From the NCBI GenBank assembly GCA_963795555.1, contig CAWCHZ010000002.1:248001-312000 (forward strand): a stretch of 64,000 nt of DNA, in the 5' to 3' direction. This DNA comes from CAWCHZ01 sp963795555 (GTDB lineage Bacteria; Actinomycetota; Thermoleophilia; Solirubrobacterales; Solirubrobacteraceae). Shown here in pieces: positions 30,809 to 39,889 of this stretch. A program made the translations under genes and the position numbers. Every line of letters starts with the position of its first letter. Within the stretch, counting starts at the first letter, position 1. The notes beneath the pieces were generated by a model, which ran no database searches, was not told where the DNA came from, and was given only the letters and a program-made list of their open reading frames with translations.

Positions 30809-32521
30809 TCAAACCCCGGCTGGCACGCGCTCGGAGAGCCCCTTCTCCTCGGCCTCCTGCATGATCTCCGTTCGCCGCCGCCAGCGCGACCAGAACGCTC
30901 CCTTGTAGCCGAGCTGGGCCTGGGCGATCAGGAACGGGTTGTCGGCGTAGTTGTTGTCGTCCTTGGTCAGGCCCGGCGCGGTCGGCAGCATCACGCGCGA
31001 ATGGTCGGCCTCCGGGATGTACTCCCACATCCACTGCAGCGTCTTCAGCCAGCGCCCGTCGGGCCGCCCGATCGTCTCGCTGTCCTCGGGCAGCGCCGGC
31101 GAGAAGTAGTAGACCGGGCGCAGCCGATCGAGCTCGTCGAACATGAACTGGCGCTCGTACTCGACCACGCTCTCGCACTGCTCGATCGGCTTGAGCACGA
31201 TCGGCGTGATCGCGGTATTGGACTGCAGCCCCGGCACGGTGCGCTCGCCGTTGCACTCCGCGGCCATCGCGATGCCCAGCGGCGAGTAGGGGAACAGGCG
31301 AATACCCAGTGTGAAGCCCACCACCGTGGCGTCGAGCGCGAGCGTCTCGTCGATGCACTCACGCAGCGTCTCCTGCGTCTCGCCGGGCATCCCCGCGAGC
31401 ACCTCGATCATCACCAGCATCCCGTTCTCGCGCGCGAGCTGGCAGGTCTGATGGAGATCCTGGCGCACGTAGAAGCGCTTGCCGGTCGCGCTCACCTTCC
31501 ACGGGCCCAGCAGATCCTCGCGGACGTGGTCGGGGGCGACGTTGAGCCCCTTGCAGCCGGCCTCCGCCAGCAGCCGCGCGAACTCGGCATCGAATGGCGC
31601 CGGCTGGCAGTAGACCCACAGGCGCAGGTTCTGCAGCGGCGAGTCGATGTCGCCTGCCTTGCGGCGGACGATCTCGCGCAGCACCTCCTTGGTGTTGCCG
31701 AAGCTGAGGTTGAACTCGCTGTCGGTCGAGTGGACGTCGTAGACGCCCTGGCGGGTGAGCGCCTCCAGCTCGTCGACGACGGCGCCGACGTCGCGCCGCG
31801 CGAAGCGGCTGCCCTTGGCGTCGGGCTCGACGCAGTGGGTGCAGGCGAAGGCGCAGCCGCTCTTGGTGAGGATGTTGCCGAGCCCACCGCGCCGGTAGTA
31901 CTCGAGGTTGTCGACCTTGTAGGCCACGCCGCCGCGGCGCGTGTAGGCCGTCGTGCGGTTGACCTGCCAGAGCCGGCCGGTGCTCTCGCGCGCGGGCAGC
32001 GCGGGCGTCTCGTCGCCGTAGTCGCCGGCGACCATGCGCACGCCGCTGCCGTCGTTGATGATCAGGCCGCGCACCTCGTCGACCGGGCGGCCCTCGCGCA
32101 GGCAGTTGGCGAGCTCGCAGATGATCAGCTCACCGGGGCCCTTGACGCCGTAGGGGATGCCGAAGTACTCGACCAGCGCGAAGGGCATCGACGAGAAGCC
32201 GACACCGCCTCCGACGATCGGCGCCCGCGAGCAGCTCGCGATCTCCTCGATGATCTCGCGGTGCTCGTCGATGAAGCACTTCTGCTCCTGCGGGTAGATC
32301 GTGTCCGTGTTGCGGACGGTCACGCCGATCAGCAGCGGCTGACGCTCGGCGAAGTAGCTGCGCACGGCATCACGCCATGCCGTGCGCTTGAAGGTCAGGT
32401 CGAGCACCTCGACCTCGAATCCGTCGGCCTCGAGCGAGGTCGTCAGGATGTCGAGCGCGTACGGGGGAATCGGGGGGTGAACCTTGTTGGGGTTCACCAG
32501 AGTGACAAGGCCCTTCGACAT
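30809..32521 (-). CDS. B12-binding-domain radical SAM enzyme
   Basis: The 570-residue protein starts MSKGLVTLVNPNKVHPPIPP and has an N-terminal cobalamin-binding-like domain up to about residue 150 (LIGVTVRNTDTIYPQ ... APIVGGGVGFSSMP). The radical SAM cluster motif C223-AFA-C227-TH-C230 follows. B12-dependent radical SAM enzymes often methylate unreactive carbons or rearrange carbon skeletons. No anaerobic biosynthesis genes are next to it apart from the divergent FAD/NAD(P) gene. The start was chosen for AGGGGG before ATG 32521; the upstream frame is promoter DNA. The exact reaction is unknown. Confidence 0.88.
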   Translation of the reverse strand: MSKGLVTLVNPNKVHPPIPPYALDILTTSLEADGFEVEVLDLTFKRTAWRDAVRSYFAERQPLLIGVTVRNTDTIYPQEQKCFIDEHREIIEEIASCSRAPIVGGGVGFSSMPFALVEYFGIPYGVKGPGELIICELANCLREGRPVDEVRGLIINDGSGVRMVAGDYGDETPALPARESTGRLWQVNRTTAYTRRGGVAYKVDNLEYYRRGGLGNILTKSGCAFACTHCVEPDAKGSRFARRDVGAVVDELEALTRQGVYDVHSTDSEFNLSFGNTKEVLREIVRRKAGDIDSPLQNLRLWVYCQPAPFDAEFARLLAEAGCKGLNVAPDHVREDLLGPWKVSATGKRFYVRQDLHQTCQLARENGMLVMIEVLAGMPGETQETLRECIDETLALDATVVGFTLGIRLFPYSPLGIAMAAECNGERTVPGLQSNTAITPIVLKPIEQCESVVEYERQFMFDELDRLRPVYYFSPALPEDSETIGRPDGRWLKTLQWMWEYIPEADHSRVMLPTAPGLTKDDNNYADNPFLIAQAQLGYKGAFWSRWRRRTEIMQEAEEKGLSERVPAGV

Positions 32522-32870
32522 TCGGCCCCCTGGGGTCGGTCGGCGGCGCGCCCAGTGGAGCCGGACAGCACCGAAAGGCGGGATAGCCCGTCGCGCGGGA
32601 CGCAACGAGTCAATCACTTATGGTACCCGGGTCTTTTATCAAATGTCCGAGAATTAGATCAAGTGTTAGGATGTCAACCGCGTTCGGTGATCAAATCTCC
32701 TCATGCGCGATGGGGGATTGGAGACGTTGGAAAGGAACAAACCAGCTGCCGGACGGCGTGCGAGGGACCACCTCGGGGCGATTCTTGGGACGATCGGGCC
32801 CAAGTGGCCGTGCCCCGTTGGACAGAACGCAGCGAGTTGACGATGAGCGACTTTGACTGAGGTCCCCGTA
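32522..32870. promoter_or_regulatory. divergent promoter region of the radical SAM and FAD/NAD(P) genes
   Basis: These 349 bp between divergent genes are notably AT-richer around 32620-32700. On the minus strand TTGACA (as TGTCAA at 32672-32677) starts a plausible promoter for the radical SAM gene, followed by TTGATC and TGATAA-like boxes. Several short ATCAA-containing copies (near 32640, 32660 and 32690) could be binding sites of one regulator. No gene is visible. Confidence 0.5.
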
Positions 32871-34424
32871 GTGCGCGTGGCAATAGTGGGCGGCGGGGCT
32901 GCTGGCATGGCCGTGCTGGACGCGCTCGTGCGCCATCACGACGGCGCTGAGCCGATCGAGGTGAGCGTCTTCGAGACCGACGCGATCGTCGGGCCCGGCC
33001 GCGCCTACGCCCTCGACACGGCGGCGGCGCTGCTCAACCAACCGGTTCGTGCGATGTCCGTGCGCTTCGACGATGGCGATCACTTCCTGCGTTGGCTGGC
33101 CGCCCATCCCGATCCTGCGGTGCGCGCGCACGCCGACCGCGAGGGCTTCCCCCCGCGCGCGATCCTCGGCGGCTACCTGCGCTGGGTGCTCGCGCAGGCG
33201 ATCTCCGCGGGGCCGGCGCGCAACGTCCACGTGCGCGTGCACCGCGAGCAGGCGGTTGCGCTGGGGCGCGCGGGAGACCGCTGGCTGCTGACGACTCGGA
33301 GGGTGGCCGCCAAGCGGGCCGTCGCGACAGCTGCCGGCGGGCCACGCGGCGACGCCCGCGACCACACGCGACCAGGTGGCTCCTACGAGCTCGACGCCGT
33401 CTTCCTCTGCGTCGGCACGTCCGAGCCTGAGGAGGTCTACGGCCTGGCGGGCAGCCCGGGATTCATCGCCGACCCCTACCTGCTCGACGTCAAGCTCGCC
33501 GCGATCGATCCGGACGCCGCGGTGGCGGTGCTCGGGACTGGCCTGACCGCGGTCGACGTCGTGCTGACGCTGGCCGAGCGGGGTCATCGCGGCCCGATCC
33601 GCATGGTCTCCCGCCACGGCTACCTGCCGAGCGTGCGCACGCCCGGCGTCGATCCCCAGCCACGCGTCGTGACGCGCGAGGCGGTGCGGGCGGCCGCCGG
33701 TGATCGGGCGCTGACGATCGCCGATGTCGCAGCGCTCGCCGCGCGCGAGCTGGACGCCCACGGCATCGGAGTCGCGGGGCCGCTGCACGAGACCCATACT
33801 GACGAGCACGCGCATGTGCGCCTGGCGCGCCAGATCGCCGAGGCTGAGCGCGGCGAGCGCTGGCCCGCGCTGCTGATGAACGCCGCATCGAACGGCATGG
33901 AGGAGGTCTGGGCCAGCTTCTCGACGCTCACCCGGCGCGCCTTCCAGCGCGACTGGCACGCCCGCTTCATGAGCTTCATCGCACCGATCCCGCTGCAGTC
34001 CGCCCAGCGCCTGGCGGCCCTGATCGAGACCGGGCAGCTCGAGGTCCTGGCGGGCATCGCCGACGTGCGACCGCAGGGCCAGGGCTTCAGCGTCGAGGGC
34101 TCCGCCTGGACCTGGCGCGCCGACCACGTCGTCAACACGATCCGCTCGGAGGGCGCCACGATCCCGCTGCGCGCACGGGCGTTGGTCGAGTCGCTGCTCG
34201 CCGGCGAGCTCGCGTTCGCCAACCCCTTCGGCGGCCTGCGCATCGATCTCGACACAAATGAGCTGCTGATGCCGTCCGGCGCCGTGGTGCCGCGCCTCTA
34301 CGCGCTCGGGCAGCTCGCCACCGGCGACCTCTACGTGACGACCAGCAACCTGCGCATGATCACGCGCCGGGCCGAGCGCAGCGTCTGCTGCCTGCTGGGC
34401 GTGCCGGCCCTTGCCGCTGGCTGA
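32871..34424 (+). CDS. FAD/NAD(P)-binding oxidoreductase
   Basis: This 517-residue protein begins RVAIVGGGAAGMAVLDALV and has a second dinucleotide fold at VAVLGTGLTAVDVVLTLAERG, matching the FAD-NAD(P)-binding family (NAD_binding_9 type). Typical members act as hydroxyacylglutathione-like or lysine/ornithine N-oxygenase-like enzymes, but most are uncharacterised. I set the start at GTG 32871 because TGAGG lies 8 bases before it; a TTG at 32853 is an alternative. It is divergent from the radical SAM gene, which suggests joint regulation. Confidence 0.85.
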   Translation: MRVAIVGGGAAGMAVLDALVRHHDGAEPIEVSVFETDAIVGPGRAYALDTAAALLNQPVRAMSVRFDDGDHFLRWLAAHPDPAVRAHADREGFPPRAILGGYLRWVLAQAISAGPARNVHVRVHREQAVALGRAGDRWLLTTRRVAAKRAVATAAGGPRGDARDHTRPGGSYELDAVFLCVGTSEPEEVYGLAGSPGFIADPYLLDVKLAAIDPDAAVAVLGTGLTAVDVVLTLAERGHRGPIRMVSRHGYLPSVRTPGVDPQPRVVTREAVRAAAGDRALTIADVAALAARELDAHGIGVAGPLHETHTDEHAHVRLARQIAEAERGERWPALLMNAASNGMEEVWASFSTLTRRAFQRDWHARFMSFIAPIPLQSAQRLAALIETGQLEVLAGIADVRPQGQGFSVEGSAWTWRADHVVNTIRSEGATIPLRARALVESLLAGELAFANPFGGLRIDLDTNELLMPSGAVVPRLYALGQLATGDLYVTTSNLRMITRRAERSVCCLLGVPALAAG

Positions 34425-34464
34425 CTGAGCGCGCCGCCGCTGGCCGCTGGCTGACTGAGCGCGC
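34413..34464. repeat. 22-bp direct repeat over the FAD/NAD(P) gene stop
   Basis: A 22-bp sequence at 34413-34434 recurs at 34443-34464 (period 30). The first copy contains the last codons and TGA of the FAD/NAD(P) gene; the second carries the same in frame after it. Confidence 0.85.
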
Positions 34465-34471
34465 GCGCCGC

Positions 34472-35593
34472 TCAGGCCGTCGGGACCGCCGCGAGCGTGC
34501 TGGGCGGCACGACGATCGGCGCGGCGCTCGCGGCGGCGGGCGCGGGCGCGCGGTGACCGCCCGTGATCACCCAGGTCTGCGGGTCGCCGACCGCGCGCAG
34601 CAGCGTGCCGTCGCGCGGGATCTGCGGCAGGCGTGCCAGCCCCCCGGCGGGGGTCAGCTGGATCTCGCCCAGGCGGCGGTGAAGCAGCGCGATGTCCTGC
34701 ACGCTGTGGATCCACAACCGCGCGCCACCGGCGATCAGGTAGACGTGCGCGTCGCCGCGCGCGCGCAGCAGGCTGCCGGCGCGGGGCGCCGTCGGCACGC
34801 GCGCGAGCGCGCGTGCGGGGACGGTGATGATGCGTCCGGGCAGATAGCCGAAGGCGCCCAGCTCGCGCGGGCCGGCGAGCGCAAAGCGGGCTCCACCCGC
34901 GATCAGGTAGGCCGGCCCACCGGGGCGCGAGCGGTAGATCGCGCCCGCATGGAAGCGCCCATCCCACGTCGTGCGCAGGCCGTCGGCGGGGCTGTGCACG
35001 ACGCCGATGATCGCGCCGTAGGGTCCCGGTCGCGTCAGCCAGGGGCCGACCAACCGGTAGGTCGAGCGCCCGCTGGGGTTGGCGTTCTGCTCGACGGCGT
35101 GGACGATGCCGCGGATGAGATCGACGCTGTCGACGATCGCGACGTGGCCCGCGGGCACGGCGCGGTCGCCGGCGGAGACGATCATGTCGCCGGGCACGGG
35201 GACATAGCCGCTGCCATTGCGGTGCGCGATCATCCCGCCGCCCGCGGCCCAGCCGAAGATCTGATCGGCGTCGGTCACGCCGACGAACAGCCCGCCGTAC
35301 CAGCCCATGTGCGTGTAGAAGCGCTGGGCCAGCTCGACGCACTGCCAGGGGGCGCCGTGGATGCCGCCCTCGGGTGCATTGCCGGCACACGGCGCCGCTG
35401 CCGGATAGCAGACGTCGACGCCGCGTCCCTGCGCCCAGGCGTAGCCGGGCACGACAACCTGCGCGCGCGCGCTCGTCGCCAGCAGGGCGAGGATGACCGC
35501 CGCGGCGAGGATGACCACCGCCGTCGGGACGACCATCGCCGGCGCGGCCGGTGCGAACGCAACCCGTCGAGCCGCCTCCCGCGCCGTCAGCAT
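34472..35593 (-). CDS. exported CHAP-domain peptidoglycan hydrolase-like protein
   Basis: The 373-residue protein has a membrane/signal segment (VVPTAVVILAAAVILALLATSARA). It continues with a CHAP domain that has Cys in WQCVELAQRFYTHMGWYGG, His in PAGHVAIVDSV and Asn/Glu in AVEQNANPSG. CHAP enzymes cut amide bonds in peptidoglycan. The C-terminal half has three degenerate repeats around YLIAGGARF/W (for example AYLIAGGARFALAGPREL and VYLIAGGARLWIHSVQDI), a possible cell-wall or sugar-binding unit. Start ATG is at 35593. Confidence 0.8.
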   Translation of the reverse strand: MLTAREAARRVAFAPAAPAMVVPTAVVILAAAVILALLATSARAQVVVPGYAWAQGRGVDVCYPAAAPCAGNAPEGGIHGAPWQCVELAQRFYTHMGWYGGLFVGVTDADQIFGWAAGGGMIAHRNGSGYVPVPGDMIVSAGDRAVPAGHVAIVDSVDLIRGIVHAVEQNANPSGRSTYRLVGPWLTRPGPYGAIIGVVHSPADGLRTTWDGRFHAGAIYRSRPGGPAYLIAGGARFALAGPRELGAFGYLPGRIITVPARALARVPTAPRAGSLLRARGDAHVYLIAGGARLWIHSVQDIALLHRRLGEIQLTPAGGLARLPQIPRDGTLLRAVGDPQTWVITGGHRAPAPAAASAAPIVVPPSTLAAVPTA

Positions 35594-35640
35594 GAGCGCA
35601 ACAGGCTACAGTCGCGCGCGGCGGCCGGCGAGGGCCGTGC

Positions 35641-36720
35641 CTAGTCCTCCAGCGCGCTGAGCAGCTGGTCGAGGTCGCGCTCGTCGTTCCAGGCGCCGAC
35701 GGAGGCGCGCAGCGTGCCCCGGCCGGGCAGGTCACGCACGATCACGCCCCGCTCGGTGAGGCGGTCGCGCAGGCCAGCGGAGTCGTGGGCGCGCCAGGCG
35801 ACGAGCGTGCTCGCTCCGCGCGGGAGGACCTGGTGGCCGCGCCGGCGCAGCTCCTGCGCCAGGCGCTCAGCGAGCGCGCAGCCGCGCTCGTGCACCCAGC
35901 CCCAACCGGCCTCGGCGAGCACCTGCGCCGCGGCGGCCGCCAGCGCGCTGGCCTCCGCGCCCAGCGCCGAGGCGTCGAAGCGCGCACAGTCGGGGCGCAG
36001 CGCGGCGTCGAGCCCGCGCGCGGCGTCGAGGTAACTGCCGTAGGGGCGGCGGGTGACGGCGATCCGCTCGCGAGCATCCGGCGACACGTAGAGCATGCCC
36101 GTGCCATCCGGGCCGCAGAGCCATTTCTGTCCCGCCGCGGCGTAGGCGACGCAGCCCAGCGCCCGCACCGCAACGGGGATCGCGCCCGCGCCCTGGGCTC
36201 CGTCGAGCACAACCGGCACCGTCGCGCGCGCCAGCGCGGTCGGCGCCAGCTCGCCGCTGAGCCAGCTCACGTGCGAGCAGACGATCAGCTTGGTGGCTGG
36301 CCCCACGGCGTCGGCCAGCTGATGCCAGGGCGCGACGCGGATCACGACGCCGCGCAGGTCGCGGACGGCCTGCAACGGGCCGAGCACGCCGGGATGCTCC
36401 TGGTCTGAGGTGACGATCTCGTCGCCACGCTCCAGCGGCCAGCCGGCCAGGACCGTCGCGATCCCCTCGGTCGTCGAGGCCGTCAGGGCCACGTCGGCTG
36501 GCGCGCAGCCGAGCACGTCCGCATAGGCGCTGCGCTGGGCGGCGCGCAGCTGCGCCATGCGCCCGTAGTGCTCACCCGCCCGCCCGGCGCGCAGCTGCGC
36601 GCGCAGCTCACGCTCGGCCGCCGCGACCGCACGCGCCGCCAACGGCCCGTTGCTGCCCGCGTTGAGGTATGCAAGCCGCGAGAGCGCGCTGAACTCGGCG
36701 CGGAACGTCGCATGGTCCAC
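35641..36720 (-). CDS. class V aminotransferase (cysteine desulfurase/epimerase-like)
   Basis: The 359-residue protein has the fold-type I PLP pattern: LAYLNAGSNGPLA at the start, LTASTTEGIATVLAG, GDEIVTSDQEHPGVLGPL, VPVVLDGAQGAGAIPV with the PLP-contacting aspartate, and the Schiff-base lysine in AAGQKWLCGPDGTG. It lacks the active-site cysteine loop of classic NifS, so the reaction (epimerase, selenocysteine-lyase-like or desulfurase) is open. The GTG start at 36720 gives VDHATFRAEFS. It is divergent from thrS. Confidence 0.85.
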   Translation of the reverse strand: MDHATFRAEFSALSRLAYLNAGSNGPLAARAVAAAERELRAQLRAGRAGEHYGRMAQLRAAQRSAYADVLGCAPADVALTASTTEGIATVLAGWPLERGDEIVTSDQEHPGVLGPLQAVRDLRGVVIRVAPWHQLADAVGPATKLIVCSHVSWLSGELAPTALARATVPVVLDGAQGAGAIPVAVRALGCVAYAAAGQKWLCGPDGTGMLYVSPDARERIAVTRRPYGSYLDAARGLDAALRPDCARFDASALGAEASALAAAAAQVLAEAGWGWVHERGCALAERLAQELRRRGHQVLPRGASTLVAWRAHDSAGLRDRLTERGVIVRDLPGRGTLRASVGAWNDERDLDQLLSALED

Positions 36721-36843
36721 TGCGCGCGAGGATATTGGCTGCGCCCGGCGCAGGCGGACGGCGCGCTTGCCCGGCGCAGGCGGACCGCGCGGCTTGGAAC
36801 CCGCGGGCGGACCGCGCGGCCTGCGCGGATAGCATCCGCCGCC

Positions 36844-38760
36844 ATGAGGGTGACCCTGCCCGACGGCACGCTGCTGGAGCTCGGCGAGGGCGCGACCGGC
36901 GCCGACGCGGCGGCCGCGATCGGCGCCGGCCTGGCGCGGGCGGCGCTGGCGGTGCGCGTCGATGGCGAGCTGCGCGACCTCACGCGGCCGCTGCCGGACG
37001 GCGCGGCCTTGGAGATCGTCACGGCCAAGAGCGACGGCGCGCTGGCGCTGATCCGCCACGACGCCGCCCACGTGCTCGCCGAGGCGGTCAGCGAGCTCTA
37101 CCCGGGTGTCAAGGTCTCGATCGGGCCCGCGATCGCCGACGGCTTCTACTACGACTTCGACTTCCCGGCCGGGGTGACCGTCTCGGAGGACGACTTCGAG
37201 CGCATCGAACGGCAGATGGCCCTCCACATCACCGCCGACGAGCCGTTCGTGCGCAGTGAGCTGCCGGTCGCCGAGGCGCTCGAGCGCTTCCGCGCCGAAG
37301 ATCAGGACTACAAGGTCGAGCTGATCGAGGATCTCATCCGCGACGAGGGCGTCGAGTCGGTCTCGCTCTACGCCAACGGCCCCTTCACCGACCTCTGTCG
37401 CGGACCGCACGCGCCCACGACGGGCGCGATCAAGGCCTGCAAGCTCTCGTCGGTTGCCGGCGCCTATTGGCGCGGCGACGCCAGTCGCACGATGCTCACG
37501 CGCATCTACGGCACCGCCTTCTTCTCCAAGCGCGAGCTGGAGGAGCATCTCGCGCGCCTCGAGCAGGCGCGCGCGCGCGATCATCGCCGGATCGGCCGTG
37601 AGCTGGGGCTGTTCATGTTCTCCGAGCTGTCGCCCGGCAGCCCCTTCTGGAAGCCGGCGGGAATGGTGATCTGGAACGCGCTGACGGAGCTCTGGCGCGA
37701 GCAGAACGCCGCGCGCGGCTACCGCGAGGTCAAGACGCCGATCCTCTACGACGTCGAGCTCTGGAAGCGCTCGGGCCACTGGGACAAGTTCCGCGACAAC
37801 ATGTACTTCACCGAGGTCGAGGAGCGCCCGATGGGCCTCAAGCCGATGAACTGCCCGGCGCACATCCAGATCTACCGCGACGAGCGCCGCTCCTACCGCG
37901 ACCTGCCGATCCGCTACTCCGAGGCCGGGCTGGTGCACCGCCACGAGCCCAGCGGTGTGCTGCACGGGCTGCTGCGCGTCCGCCACATCACCCAGGACGA
38001 CGCCCACATCTTCTGCACCGAGGAGCAGGTCCAGGACGAGGTCGTGCGCTGCCTGCAATTCGGCTTCTACATCTACGAGCTGTTCGGCTTCGAGCCGCGG
38101 CTGGAGCTCTCGACGCGCCCCGAGCAGCGGATCGGCAGCGACGAGATGTGGGACCGGGCTGAGCAGGCGCTCGCCGGCGCGCTCGAGTCGCAGGGGATCG
38201 CCTACGAGCTCAACCCCGGCGACGGCGCTTTCTACGGCCCCAAGATCGATCTGCACCTGACCGACGCGATCGGGCGCTCCTGGCAGCTGGGCACCGTGCA
38301 GCTCGACTACTCGATGCCCGAGCGCTTCGATCTGGCCTACACCGGCGCCGACAATGCCGAGCACCGCCCGGTGATGATCCACCGTGCGCTGCTGGGATCC
38401 TTCGAGCGCTTCATCGGCATCCTGATCGAGCACTACGCCGGCGACTTCCCAATCTGGCTGGCGCCCGTCCAGGCGATCGTGCTGCCGATCGCCGACCGCC
38501 ACGCCGCCTACGCCGTGGAGGTCTGCCAGCGGCTGCGGCACGATGGCGCGCGTGTCGAGGTCGACGAGCGCGCGGAGTCGATCGGGCGCAAGATCCGCGA
38601 CGCCGAGCGCTGCAAGATCCCCTACATGCTGGTCGTCGGCGATCGCGAGGCGCAGGACGGCGCGGTTGGCGTGCGGCGCCACGGCGCGGGGGACGAGGGC
38701 TCGCTGGCGCTCGAGCGCTTCGCTGAGCGTCTGGCGCGGGAGTCGCGCCGCGCGGCTTGA
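36844..38760 (+). CDS. thrS: threonine-tRNA ligase
   Basis: The 638-residue enzyme has a TGS domain (1-60), the editing-domain HxxxH (HDAAHVLAEA), and the class II core with GPHAPTTG, MNCPAHIQIYRDERRSYRDLP (zinc cysteine), RYSEAGLVHRHEPSGVLHGLLRVR and the last motif RPVMIHRALLGSFERF. A C-terminal anticodon-binding domain follows. Length is normal. The ATG at 36844 has no ribosome site, but TAGCAT at 36830-36835 lies 8 bases before it, so a leaderless message is likely. The stop overlaps a 22-bp tandem duplication that shapes the infC promoter. Confidence 0.97.
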   Translation: MRVTLPDGTLLELGEGATGADAAAAIGAGLARAALAVRVDGELRDLTRPLPDGAALEIVTAKSDGALALIRHDAAHVLAEAVSELYPGVKVSIGPAIADGFYYDFDFPAGVTVSEDDFERIERQMALHITADEPFVRSELPVAEALERFRAEDQDYKVELIEDLIRDEGVESVSLYANGPFTDLCRGPHAPTTGAIKACKLSSVAGAYWRGDASRTMLTRIYGTAFFSKRELEEHLARLEQARARDHRRIGRELGLFMFSELSPGSPFWKPAGMVIWNALTELWREQNAARGYREVKTPILYDVELWKRSGHWDKFRDNMYFTEVEERPMGLKPMNCPAHIQIYRDERRSYRDLPIRYSEAGLVHRHEPSGVLHGLLRVRHITQDDAHIFCTEEQVQDEVVRCLQFGFYIYELFGFEPRLELSTRPEQRIGSDEMWDRAEQALAGALESQGIAYELNPGDGAFYGPKIDLHLTDAIGRSWQLGTVQLDYSMPERFDLAYTGADNAEHRPVMIHRALLGSFERFIGILIEHYAGDFPIWLAPVQAIVLPIADRHAAYAVEVCQRLRHDGARVEVDERAESIGRKIRDAERCKIPYMLVVGDREAQDGAVGVRRHGAGDEGSLALERFAERLARESRRAA

Positions 38761-38797
38761 CAGATCCTCTGCGCCGGCTTGACAGATCCGCTGCGCC
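38754..38797 (+). repeat. tandem 22-bp duplication at the thrS end
   Basis: Two 22-bp copies (38754-38775 and 38776-38797) with one mismatch run head to tail. The first includes the last codon and TGA of thrS; both contain TTGACA. Confidence 0.9.
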
Positions 38798-38805
38798 GCT
38801 ATACT
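38779..38805 (+). promoter_or_regulatory. putative infC promoter
   Basis: TTGACA at 38779-38784 and TATACT at 38800-38805 are near-perfect hexamers with a 15-bp spacer, shorter than the usual 17. The -35 box lies in the second copy of the thrS-end duplication. The transcript would start about 50 nt before the infC start. Confidence 0.6.
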
Positions 38806-38864
38806 CGCCCCGTTGATGACGAGCATCTCACGGCTTCGCGCTTGACGGGCAGCCACCGCAGCTA

Positions 38865-39506
38865 GTGCCGGTCCCACGGAGGTTCGACCGGCGCCCGCCC
38901 GAGCGGGACCCCACGCGCATCAACGACCGCATCCGCGTGCCCGAGGTGCGGCTGATCGGCGCTGACGGCAATCAGATCGGCGTCGTCCCGACCAGCGAGG
39001 CGCTCGCCTATGCGCAGGAGCGCGACCTCGACCTCGTCGAGGTGGCCCCCGACGCTCGCCCGCCCGTCTGCCGCGTGCTCGACTACTCCAAATACAAATA
39101 CGAGCAGGAGCAGAAGCAGAAGCAGGCGCGCCGCCACCAGCAGCAGATCAACGTCCGCGAGATCAAGTTCCGCCCGAAGATCGCCGACCACGACTACAGC
39201 ACCAAGAAGGGCCACGTCGAGCGCTTCCTGCGCAACAAGGACAAGGTCAAGGTCACGATCATGTTCCGCGGGCGCGAGGTGACCCACCCCGAGCGCGGCG
39301 AGCTGATCCTCAACCGGCTCGCCGACGAGCTCGCCGAGCTGGCCGTCGTCGAGCAGCGCCCGACCCAGGACGGGCGCAACATGACGATGATGCTCGGACC
39401 CCACAAGGGCGCGACGAGCGTCGACGGGCCCCCCAAGGGCGCGGCAAGCGTCGACGGGCCCCCCAAGGACGCGGTGGCCGTCGAAAGCCCCCGCGCCGCC
39501 TCCTGA
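38865..39506 (+). CDS. infC: translation initiation factor IF-3
   Basis: The 213-residue protein contains [58 protein letters not shown], the linker rich in Glu/Lys/Gln, and the C-domain [25 protein letters not shown] and VTIMFRGRE. It binds the 30S subunit and checks the initiator tRNA. Normal IF-3 is about 180 residues; the extra 30 are three 10-residue repeats ([30 protein letters not shown]). The start is taken as GTG 38865; a rarer codon upstream cannot be excluded, since infC often uses unusual starts. Confidence 0.95.
   Translation: MPVPRRFDRRPPERDPTRINDRIRVPEVRLIGADGNQIGVVPTSEALAYAQERDLDLVEVAPDARPPVCRVLDYSKYKYEQEQKQKQARRHQQQINVREIKFRPKIADHDYSTKKGHVERFLRNKDKVKVTIMFRGREVTHPERGELILNRLADELAELAVVEQRPTQDGRNMTMMLGPHKGATSVDGPPKGAASVDGPPKDAVAVESPRAAS
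39401..39490 (+). repeat. three 30-bp repeats encoding the IF-3 tail
   Basis: Units at 39401-39430, 39431-39460 and 39461-39490 are nearly identical and code for ten residues each (KGA-SVDG pattern). They extend IF-3 beyond its usual end without breaking the frame. Confidence 0.88.
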
Positions 39507-39636
39507 CCGCCGCCCGACGCTCACAGCGAGTCTCGCCCGCGCCTGCTGACCGCCGCGCGACGCTCGCAACGGGCGTCGCCCGCCCGCGACCCGGACCGTC
39601 GTGCACGTCGATCGCCTGCTTTACTTCGAGGCCGCC

Positions 39637-39840
39637 ATGCCCAAGATGAAGACCCACTCGGGCGCCAAGAAGCGCTTCCGGATCACCGGCACCGGCAAGG
39701 TGCGCGGCCGCAGCGCCTTCTCGACCCACATCCTCGAGAAGAAGTCGCCCAAGCGCAAGCGGCGCCTCGGCACGCCGGCCGTGATCGCGCCCGCCGACAG
39801 CGCGCGGGTCAAGCGGCTGCTGGGAGCCAAGACGCGATGA
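39637..39840 (+). CDS. rpmI: 50S ribosomal protein L35
   Basis: The 67-residue protein MPKMKTHSGAKKRFRITGTG ... SPKRKRRLGTPAVIAPADSARVKRLL is typical L35, basic and compact. The ATG at 39637 fits the family start, and the 12 upstream codons of the open frame are not used. It lies between infC and rplT in the standard infC-rpmI-rplT order. Confidence 0.97.
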   Translation: MPKMKTHSGAKKRFRITGTGKVRGRSAFSTHILEKKSPKRKRRLGTPAVIAPADSARVKRLLGAKTR

Positions 39841-39889
39841 CGGGCCGGACCGCAGCCATCGATGACCACGCGCCTGCCGGGGTGACCCG

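Noticed and set aside
35641..38877. A 1,078-codon minus-strand frame joining the aminotransferase to DNA opposite thrS
   Set aside because: Only the last 359 codons (from 36720) look like a protein. The rest lies opposite thrS, which has all its motifs.
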